A stretch of 64,000 nucleotides of DNA, from the NCBI GenBank assembly GCA_011033025.1, contig WFMF01000004.1:930001-994000 (forward strand), given 5' to 3'. The position numbers were made by a program, and so were the translations under genes. The notes beneath the pieces were generated by a model. The model made no database searches, had not been told where the DNA came from, and saw nothing but the letters and a program-made list of their open reading frames with translations. Positions 56,084-64,000 of this stretch are shown here, in pieces. Each line of letters begins with the position of its first letter. Position 1 is the stretch's first letter. This stretch comes from Beroe forskalii. Its lineage: Eukaryota > Ctenophora > Nuda > Beroida > Beroidae.

Positions 56084-57728
56084 GGCTTTCCATTATCGGT
56101 AACAAATTTTTTATCTAGATAAACCGATAATTATTTCGGTTTTATCTAGATAAAATTTTTATCTAGATAAAATCTATCAGTTTAAAATTTTTTTGCCACT
56201 GTCAAGCTGGTTACTTTCGCTAAATTTATACGTCAGTCAGATATCATGGTGATTGTTGATACACCCGACTGGTGCAAGTGAAAAGTGACTGTTGTTAGTG
56301 ATAACACTACGTCTGAAAATTGTCAATGATACGTAATAGTGGTGACAAAGGCGCTTCCGATTGGTTTCAGAGTACATTCAGGTTGATATCATTGATTTTT
56401 CAGTGTTAAACTGATGCCATTAATCGGTCACAACGGTATTAGGAATACTATACAGCAGACTAGGTCAGAGATGCTTCCAAAAGTTATCAATCATGCATCA
56501 GATTGGTGTCAGTAATACATCAGACGGGTGTCAGTGATACGGCAGACTGGTGTCAGTGATACGGCAGACTGGTGTCAGCGATAAGTCAGACTGGTGTCAG
56601 TGATACGACAGACTGGTGTCAGGTGTCAGTGATAATGTGATATGGCAGAATGGTGTCAGTGATACGGCAGACTGGTGTCAGTGATACGGCAGACAGGTTT
56701 CAGTGATACGGAAGACTGGTGTCAGTGATACGACATACTGGTGTCAGTGAGACTGGTGTCAGTGATAATGTGATATGGCAGAATGGTGTCAGTGATACGG
56801 CAGACTGGTGTCAGTGATACGGCAGACAGGTTTCAGTGATACGGAAGACTGGTGTCAGTGATACGACATACTGGTGTCAGTGATACGGCAGACTGGTGTC
56901 AGTGATACGGCAGACTGGTGTCAGTGTCCAGTGATACGGCAGACTGGTGTCAGTGATACGGCAGACTGGTGTCAGCGATACGGCAGATTGGTGTCAGTGA
57001 TACGGCAGACTGGTGTCAGTGATTTTGATAAGGCAGACAGGTGTCAGTGATACGGCAGACTGGTGTCAGTGATACGGCAGACTGGTGTCAGCGATACGTC
57101 AGACTGGTGTCAGTGATACGGCAGACTGGTGTCAGTGATACGGCAGACTGGTGTCAGTGTCCAGTGATATGGCAGACTGGTGTCAGTGATACGGCAGACA
57201 GGTGTCAGTGATACGGCAGACTGGTGTCAGTGATACGGCAGACTGGTGTCAGTGATACGGCAGACTGGTTTCAGTCACCTAGCAGATTGTTAGTGTCAGT
57301 AATACGTCTTGCAGGTTTCAATGATGAATATCTGACTTGTGTCTGTGAGACGACAGAATAGTGTCACTGGCGCCAGATTTGTGTCGGTATCCGTTATCCA
57401 CTAAACAAGTGGCAGTGATACATCCGGATAGGTGCCAATATACATCAAATAGGTGTCTGTGGTATGTCGGACTGGTGTTGGTGATTGGTCAGAAAGGTAC
57501 CAGTGACATGCTAGACTGGTGGCAGTGATCCTTCAGACTGGTGAAAGTTGAAACCAGTCCGAAAGTGAGAGTTTTTAATAAAACTTTTAAATTTTACTAG
57601 CATTTTTCAACGCAAGCTTTTTTGCTATTTTATCTAGATAAAAATAATTTTTATCTAGATAAACCGATAATTTATTTTGACGAATTATCGGAGATAATTA
57701 TCGGTTTCGATTATCGGACTGGAAAGCC
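56084..57728. mobile_element. TA-flanked MITE with internal minisatellite
   Basis: Ends are GGCTTTCCA...TGGAAAGCC, each bordered by TA (56082-56083 and 57729-57730). This is the target duplication expected of Tc1/mariner-type insertions. Subterminal blocks with CCGATAAT(T/A) and TTTATCTAGATAAA occur at both ends in inverted order. There is no transposase ORF. The interior from 56500 to 57300 is a minisatellite. The insertion sits in a local AGTTGACA-rich repeat. Confidence 0.75.
56500..57300. repeat. Minisatellite, GATACGGCAGACTGGTGTCAGT
   Basis: A 22-base unit in about 33 copies, with variants CGATACGTC, GAATGGTGTC and CAGGTTTC. A larger block of about 110 bases (AATGTGATATGGCAGAATGG onward) is duplicated at about 56633 and 56766, so higher-order repeats exist. 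Confidence 0.95.
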
Positions 57729-57730
57729 TA

Positions 57731-57950
57731 GTTGACAACAGCGAAAAGTGTGGTTGACACCAGAATAAATGTTCAATGTTTACTTGAACTATAGTTGACA
57801 CAAAGTATAGTAAGTTGACACCAAGTATAGTTGATGCAAGTATTGTTGACAATGTATTTATTTATTGACACCAAATTCAATGTGTCAATTTATCAATCAA
57901 TTCTACATATGGCATTTTGGTACAATAACTTAATCTTACAGGGTGCGCCA
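57731..57950. repeat. AGTTGACA-type short repeats
   Basis: (T/A)AGTTGACACCAAGTAT words recur from 57740 to 57870, then ordinary sequence. Confidence 0.6.
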
Positions 57951-58386
57951 AAAGTCTTGACCCCTTTTACTTTTTGATCATTCGAAAAATACAGCAGATA
58001 TTTCGATTCTGTTAAAAGTTTCTCTAAATTTAAACCAAAGAATGGCGGATTCTGAGATTTTTAGTTTGCTATGACAACCATAGCAACCACACAGTGTCCA
58101 TAGCAATCGACTTAGAAATTGAAGATTTTGGCATTTTTGACATTTAGATCTACTGTGAACCAAATTTCTGTTTTGATTACTCCGGATTTATATGTCAAAA
58201 CGCCAAAAATCTTCAATGTTTAGGTCGGTTGCTGCCAGGACTCATGTGGTTGCTATGGTTGTCATAGCAACCTAAAAATTCTCAGAATCCGCCATTCTTT
58301 GGTTATATTTAAAGAAACTTTTTGCAGAATCAATATCTACTGTATTTTTCGAATGATCAAAAAAATAAAAGGGGTCAAGCTTTTGA
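57951..58386. mobile_element. Complete foldback MITE
   Basis: The left arm begins CCAAAAGTCTTGACCCC and the right arm ends GGGGTCAAGCTTTTG. Inside, AATGGCGGATTCTGAGA pairs with TCTCAGAATCCGCCATT, and GGTTGCTATGGTTGTCATAG with its complement. Arms are about 200 bases with a short centre. No coding capacity. Half-copies lie at 52780-53312. Confidence 0.85.
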
Positions 58387-58559
58387 ACAATCTCTGTACA
58401 CTGTACAGTGTACAATACGGGATATACCGGCATTCAAATCCAATGCGGTTAGCGAGTATGGATGCCTGGGAATAGGGGGAGACATTGTGACCCAAGTATA
58501 ACATCGACTGGTAACACGTATATGATCTTAACAGCGACACCCATATCATACCCATTACC

Positions 58560-59120
58560 CAAGCTTCCCTTACACATGGGATTACCTCTTACCAGAGCTT
58601 CCCTAAATCTTGGTATTACCTGATTTTCCGGGGCTCACCTCTATTATACAGTATACACGGTACTAGCCCAAAATAGACTCACCTCATTGCCGAGCTTCAC
58701 AGTTCACCATGCCCGGCTCCACCTATATATAATCCCTGTATTTGGCTCCCACGTATTAACTCATACTCCCCCATATTAACTTGGCTCCCCCAATTTCCCA
58801 TATATAAACTCGGGCTCGCCCATACTAATTTGGTTTCCCCATACTAATTTGGGGTCCTCCATACAACTAATTTGGGCTCCACATATTAACTTGGGCTCCC
58901 CAATCCCCCATTACGACTTGAGCTCAGCCGTATTAATTTTGGCTCACCCATACTAATTTGGGCTCCCATACTAATTTGGGCTCCCCATACTAATTTGGGC
59001 TCCCCATACAAACTTCGGATCCCAATGCAATACTATAAATTGGGCTCCCAATCCCCCATATTAGACTCCCCAATCCCCCATATTAATTCCCCATATTGAT
59101 TCCCCATACTAAATTGGTCA
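58560..59120. repeat. GGGCTCCCCATACTAATTT minisatellite
   Basis: Units of 17-20 bases, loose spacing, about 20 copies. Inverted relatives (CGAGTTTGTATGGGC, AGCCCGAGTT) appear at 59355-59590, on the other side of about 230 unique bases. Confidence 0.8.
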
Positions 59121-59601
59121 AATTGGAAGAACATCGATTTTCAAAAAGTGGTAACAGAAGTGGAAGCGCTATTTCTGTCTTACATCCCAACTGCAACCCT
59201 AACATTCGTGGCTAAACCTAACCATAAACAGTTAGGTTTTGGTCGATGGTTAGGGTTATGGTTATGATTCGGAATAGTGTTTCCACTTATCATGCTTCCA
59301 TGTTTTAAAATCGGTGTTTCAGTCTGCCCTAATTTGAGCCCAGAATGTGGAGGCCGAGTTTATATAGAGGCCCGAGTTTGTATGGGCGAGTTTGTATGGG
59401 CCCGAGTTTATTGTATGGAGATCTCAAATAGTGTGGGGGGAAGGGAGCCTAAATTAGTACAGAGGCCCACGTTAGTACTACGGGGAGCTTATGTTAGTGT
59501 GAGGAAGCCCAAGCTAAGGGGGCCTGGTATGGGTGATGCCATGTTTGAGGTGAGCCCAGAACATCAATGAAGCCCGAGTTCGGTGGAGCGTGGTATGGTG
59601 A

Positions 59602-59701
59602 NNNNNNNNNNNNNNNNNNNNNNNNNNNNNNNNNNNNNNNNNNNNNNNNNNNNNNNNNNNNNNNNNNNNNNNNNNNNNNNNNNNNNNNNNNNNNNNNNNN
59701 N
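59602..59701. other. Assembly gap of 100 N
   Basis: Exactly 100 N, the conventional size for a gap of unknown length. Both sides are tandem repeats of different kinds, so the join may hide an array, and linkage across it is weaker. Confidence 0.99.
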
Positions 59702-60200
59702 GGGGGAGTTAGGGAGTGTGAGGGAGTTAGGGAGTGTGAGGGAATTAGGGAGTGTGGGGGAGTTAGGGAGTGTGAGGGAGTTAGGGAGTGTGAGGGAATT
59801 AAGGAGTGTGGGAGAATTAGAGAGTGTGGGGGAATAAGGGAGTGTGAGGGAATTAGCGAATGTAGGGGAATTAGGGAGTGTGAGGAAATTAGGAAGTGTA
59901 AGGGTGTGAGGGAGTACAGCGGATTAAGGATTTGGGAGTTTGAGGGAACTAAAGAATGTAAAGGGGTGTTAGGAAGAAGTACAATGGAGTTAGGGAGTGC
60001 GAGGGAATTAGGAAGTGTGGGAGAGGATTAGGGAGTGTGAGGAGGTATATCGGATTTAGGGAGTGTGATAGAATAGAGCACGTGAGGGATTTAGTTAGTG
60101 TAATGGAGTGAAGGAGGAAATTAGGGATTGTTGGCCGTTGGGGTATTATTAAAGTATTAAGGAGTATAGCGGATTTAGGGAGGGTGAGAGAATTCCGTAT
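59702..60200. repeat. GGGAGTGTGAGGGAATTA minisatellite
   Basis: Units of 18 bases near the gap become irregular towards 60200. Confidence 0.9.
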
Positions 60201-60267
60201 AAGGGAGTGTTGGGGAAAGAGGGGGTAGTGTTCTTGTAGTGCAAAAGTGATAAGGCAGTCAACCCAC

Positions 60268-61367
60268 CTGTCGCACCCTCTCACGACACTGTACGAGTAG
60301 TGGTAGTAGCCGCCCCCGTTAGCGCACGATCCCATGGAAATAACCCACTTTGGGGCGGGCATTTGGTCGTACACCCGTCGCAAAGCGGGCGCCATCTTGT
60401 TAGTGAGAGTCCCAGCGATTGGCTTTTTAATAAGTTACCTAGTTTTGTTTACTAAATTATAATTCTACCATTTAAGTATGAGCTTTGTTTCTGGAGGTAA
60501 ATCATGCATTGAACTTGGCCTTGGGGTAATTCGTTTTTGTATGATTTAAACATTTTGCAACAAAGAAGGAGAACGAAACAAGAGTAATTTCAACGCATTG
60601 CAGCATTAATCGTGACTTTAGGAATTGTCTGAGTGAGCAGTACCTCTGCCCTCAGTACTCACCAGCAACTATCATAACGTCTGCCTGTCTGGGGCTTGCC
60701 CTGAACACAATACCGAACTTATCAAAGTCATAACGAGACGCAGCCGAGTGCATCATCTCCCACAGCACAGCACGCCAGCCCAAAAAGTGAGGGGCCACAG
60801 GACATTTCTCCCCCAGTTAAAGAGATGGTCGATACTAGTCACAACAAACTCCCCCAGTGTTATCCACAAATGGGGATAGGGCATTAGTTAGACCCTTATG
60901 GAGTAATTTTTCAGGGTGGTAAAAAACAAAAGTTGTATTGAAGGAAGCAGTCATCTTGTCATGTACATTCTCAATCACGGAAAGAAGGAACCTACTTTAT
61001 GCAATCTAATTTGAGGTAAATCTGTAAGAAGGGCGAGAGTAAAGAGTTGAGCATGTGATAGTGTGATGCGTGTATACTGTTTGTCAAACAACAAAGTAGC
61101 AAGCCTTTTAAGTTTTACTGTTGATGACCATAACAAGGACGACCTACCTGGCAGTCGGGACTTCATCTCCCCAGGGTTCTCCAGATCGTAGTTTCCAGCC
61201 CGGGCCACACTTGGCACGGTGCCAGCGTTGGGGTCTACGCTAGAGGGAAGGGTGCTAAGTGCCCGGTTACTATCCACGCTAGAGGGAAGGGTGCTAAGTG
61301 CCCGGCTACTCAGAGTACTCAGACATCGCACTGACAGGGGCAGGACTTTCTGCAGTATTACTGTCAT
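60268..61367 (-). CDS. NDUFS7: NADH:ubiquinone oxidoreductase core subunit S7 (three exons)
   Basis: Exon 1 (61367-61148) encodes a Ser/Arg-rich mitochondrial presequence ([19 protein letters not shown]) and ends CCAG|GTAGGT. Exon 2 (about 60868-60663) encodes [20 protein letters not shown], then the CC iron-sulfur ligand region and [20 protein letters not shown]. It ends GCTG|GTGAGT. Exon 3 (about 60412-60268) encodes [18 protein letters not shown] and [19 protein letters not shown] and ends GACAG|GTGGGT. The product is the PSST/NuoB subunit that carries cluster N2 next to the quinone site of complex I. Two single-base insertions in exon 2 (TTTTT in place of TTTT, GTGGGAG in place of GTGGAG) break the frame at the Cys pair, and exon 3 lacks a clean AG acceptor. 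The last exon (IVPVDIYVPGCPPTAE in relatives) was not found; it should lie to the left, possibly in the gap. Confidence 0.9.
60413..60662 (-). other. NDUFS7 intron 2
   Basis: About 250 bases, AT-rich, GT donor at 60662. The acceptor end reads ATCGCTG before the coding GGACT and does not show AG, which may be a sequence error. Confidence 0.6.
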
Positions 61368-62213
61368 CTCACACGATCAGAGCATCAGCTAAAACGCTAA
61401 ACTCAGTTTTGTTTCTTATTAAAGCTATTTTATTGATAGAAATTATATACTTTTATATCAGAATGTAGAATAAGGGCCGGTAGACGATGCCCAGTGAATA
61501 TGTAGATTTATTATTGCACCAGTTTGCACGAGCGTTTCACTGTAGGAAACTGCCGATGATTGTCGATTATTTAGTCCCATTAACCAAAAGAAGAACAAGA
61601 ATTGTGCTTCAGTTACTGTAGAGCTGTAGGGTCAATTAAGTCACCAACTACTGCAGTGAAACAGTGAAACGGCTACAGAACCAAACTTTAGTCTTTAACA
61701 GTTTAACATCACTTTCCAATCACGAGCTAGTGAAACTATAATCAACATGTCAAAGCAGTGATAAGAGATCATTTGAAACTACAGGCTACAGCTACCTGTC
61801 AGCAAAATGGAAAATAATGGAAATGGTGCACAGTGCACAGCGATCGAATTGTGTGTGGATTTGAAAGTTTTTAGAGATGAAAAGGTTAGTTTTACAGCTT
61901 TCAAGTTTTTAGCTTTTTAGGTTGGTCAACGTTACACAATGCACATCATTATTAAAATTCTAAAATACCATATTGGTGCAGAGTCCAATTAAAGAATTAA
62001 ACACATTTAACAATTAACAATCAACAATATGCTCAAAATAATAACCAGTAAAGATTGCGATTCAGCCCAGAGCTAGAAACACAAATACTCACCCAGTTAG
62101 AACCAGCTAACTGCAGCCTAACTATTTGCTAACATTTGTCTCACATTAACGGAATCTCCACTCACGACATCCCCATCTTTGCCACTTCACACGATACCAC
62201 CAACTCTGTCACT
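61368..62213. other. Spacer between NSF and NDUFS7
   Basis: About 850 bases between the NSF stop and the NDUFS7 start, with both genes on the minus strand. The NDUFS7 promoter and NSF 3' end should be here. AATAAA-like words occur, but I cannot place a polyadenylation site. The CACTTCACACGA(T/C) direct repeat at 62183-62222 lies at the NSF stop. Confidence 0.5.
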
Positions 62214-63226
62214 TCACACGATGCCCCCAGCTCTGTTGAGCAGGTGCCGGAAGGTGGCTTTCCTCGTGTCCCAGCTGCCGGCCTGCCTGGCTGTCATGCA
62301 GATGTCTATGAGTTTCTTGATACCCACCCTGAGGTGTATGTCCCCGAACTCCTGCCTCAACTCCTCCACCTCCTCCCGGGAGAAGACTTCCAGGGTCTCC
62401 ACGATCTCCACCATGGCAGAGACAGACTGGACCAGGGGCACTGTCATGGTGTGAGTGAACTGCTGGTACAGCCCCAGCTCCTTCAGCAACCCAGGGTTGG
62501 AAGTGGTGGCTATTATCATCGCTTCTTCCCGCGTGGCGGCATCTCATGATGAGCGTCATGATGGTCTGTACCATGGACATGTTGAGCGCATCCCCTATAG
62601 ACACATGCTCCACCAGAGACTCTATGTCGTCCAGGGATGCAGCTCACCTCCGACTTGTAGGCGTTGGTGAAGGTCTTGTAGATAACGGATCTTTGCCATC
62701 GCCAGCTCCACTAACTTTCCTGGAGTGATTATTTTTAGCGAGGGAAGTCAGACTCAGCCTTATCTTGATAGCCAGGGCAGTTTTTCCCAGAGGTCTCTCC
62801 CTCCACTAGGAGGGACACTAGTGCAGTCCTGTCGCAGTTAGCAGTCTGCTTCGAGTACAGATCTCCTTCTTGGAGGATCTTAGAGATGTCTGAGGGGGAA
62901 TAGATGGTTATGGTTAATGTAATAATTGGTTTATGTGCTATTATCATTGAAAAATTTCATGCAGTTATTACAACTACTAGGTCTTCTGGCTTCTAGTTAT
63001 CTCTATGCCGGTTATTGATAACACTCAGTTACGCTGTAAGAAAGTAGACTAAAATCTCTCTCTCTCTCCTCTAACCTGGACTCCAAGGAATGATCCCGTA
63101 CAATAGGTAGTCGTTCAAATCCTCAATGTTTGCACCAAAAGCCGGCTGGATGTCATGCTCTAAGGCGTGCATGAAGTGTGCCCTGTTAACTTTCAGTTGC
63201 TTGTACACCTCCGGACTGATGTCCAC
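62214..63226 (-). CDS. NSF: Vesicle-fusing ATPase NSF, C-terminal (D2) part
   Basis: One exon (63226-63074; CCCTAG|GTGGAC to GTCCAG|GTTAG) encodes VDISPEVYKQLKVNRAHFMH, DIQPAFGANIEDLNDYLLYG and IIPWSP. The next (62889-62214; CTCAG|ACATC, stop TGA at 62216-62214) encodes ILQEGDLYSKQTANCDRTAL, a Walker A (EGETSGKTALA), LDDIESLVEHVSIGDALNMS, MIIATTSNPGLLKELGLYQQ and the end VGIKKLIDICMTARQAG...LLNRAGGIV. This is the D2 AAA+ domain of NSF, which disassembles SNARE complexes and hexamerises through D2. At least five single- or double-base indels break the frame between 62860 and 62530, including an extra A in the Walker A lysine run. The last 100 codons are clean. Either a young pseudogene or consensus errors; similar errors in NDUFS7 favour errors. 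Upstream exons lie to the right of the window. Confidence 0.88.
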
Positions 63227-64000
63227 CTAGGGAGTTGGTGAGAACATGAATAAAGTATCAATATTCAATAACATTGTTCATTTTTTCCCTCCCCATTGGC
63301 CTATTTGTGAATACAAAAAGGCAAATGAGAGGGTTGGCAGAGATCGTGGTTTGGGAAGGTGAGAAATAGGATATGTGTATATCAGGTCCAGTTTTGCAAT
63401 ACAACTACTGTAATTTCTGGAAAGTGGATTGCTCCTTTATAATATCAGTCGCGAAAATGTCCCTCCCTCCTCCGTCCCTCCGTCCCCATGTCACAAATCT
63501 TCAAAATAACGAATTTCTTAATTCATGGGCTGTCAGTTGTCAAAGTATAAATCTTGTAGATTTGATCTGGCCCATCAGGCCGCATGCTCGAACTCCAAAA
63601 ATTAAATTGTGAAATTTCTAAATTTGATTAGGCTGTTGAAGAATTCGTGTCTTAAAAGTTTAAAATGTTAGGTGTGAGTTGGGCGGTAGATTTGAGGAAA
63701 AGGCTTCGGTTTTGTTCTAGAATTAGTACCAAATGCATAACCTTTAGAGTTTCTGCTGGATTCGACTAAGTTTGAGAAAAAAAAATTCGCTGTGAAAGAC
63801 AAATATTGCTTTTTGGAACAAGAGACAGCATTGAAACAGAAAACACAAGCACGAAATTTGAAAGTCAGATAAAAAGTGATATTAACTTAGTATAAAAATT
63901 CAAGAAAATACATTGCGTGAATAAACGCTGACACAATTTGATGCGAAACGTGAACCAATTCAACAAAATGGCGCGAAATCTACAACGAACTGAGTGCAAC
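63227..64000. other. NSF intron or upstream sequence
   Basis: Right of the first visible NSF exon I find no further NSF exon, so this is probably intron. A short TCCCTCCCTCCTCCGTCC run lies at about 63460. Confidence 0.5.

Noticed and set aside
53312-57951. AlkB-SGNH ORF as cargo of a large element bounded by the foldback MITE ends
   Set aside because: The MITE end at 53312 points towards the ORF and not away from it, so the ends are not in the orientation of a single element's termini.
62136-62670. Plus-strand ORFs across the NSF region
   Set aside because: Antisense shadows of the NSF exon; the minus strand matches a known protein.

Overview
This is a window of animal nuclear DNA, not bacterial or organellar. 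The evidence is intron-containing housekeeping genes (NDUFS7 and NSF, both on the minus strand at the right end), one membrane-protein gene with a secretory signal, long minisatellites, and a dense and varied load of eukaryotic retrotransposons and miniature elements. The mix of repeats, including several non-LTR families, a metazoan-type Copia and a RAG1-like fragment, suggests a marine invertebrate, possibly a sponge or other early-branching animal. I cannot fix the phylum. A run of exactly 100 N at 59602-59701 marks a scaffold join.

Layout. 1-9.5 kb: a broken MULE-type transposase tail, two satellite-like arrays (152 bp and about 171 bp units), a CRE-like palindrome pair, and a duplicated small acidic ORF followed each time by three copies of a hairpin motif. 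9.5-11.9 kb: a 16-bp minisatellite of about 150 units. 12.2 kb: a likely PIGB exon. 14.5-15.2 kb: a single-exon membrane protein with a Pro/Tyr-rich tail. 17.1-27.2 kb: a decayed reverse-transcriptase element, an intact Copia element with 160-bp LTRs, then the endonuclease half of a different LINE. 27.2-34.9 kb: a giant imperfect palindrome whose arms both carry a RAG1-like transposase-core fragment. Its centre holds opposed CCTT and AAGG arrays and a GGCCGG-rich core. 35-46 kb: arrays, one unknown ORF, a MITE and a very eroded LINE. 46-52 kb: more LINE remnants, including one LINE nested inside another. 53.4-55.1 kb: an intact 573-codon ORF joining an AlkB-like dioxygenase to an SGNH hydrolase. 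56-60 kb: a TA-flanked MITE with an internal minisatellite, a foldback element and further arrays. 60.3-63.2 kb: NDUFS7 and NSF.

Most of the sequence is selfish or repetitive DNA and does not work as a pathway. The two observations most worth following are the RAG1-like core duplicated in the palindrome and the AlkB-SGNH fusion. The palindrome arms differ by point changes and by separate later insertions, including a 674-bp solo-LTR-like element with a filled and an empty site. This argues that the palindrome is a real, aged structure and not a hairpin sequencing artefact. A caution on data quality: conserved genes at 60-63 kb carry single-base, often homopolymer, frameshifts, and 42.0-43.2 kb looks homopolymer-inflated. 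Some breaks called here may therefore be consensus errors.
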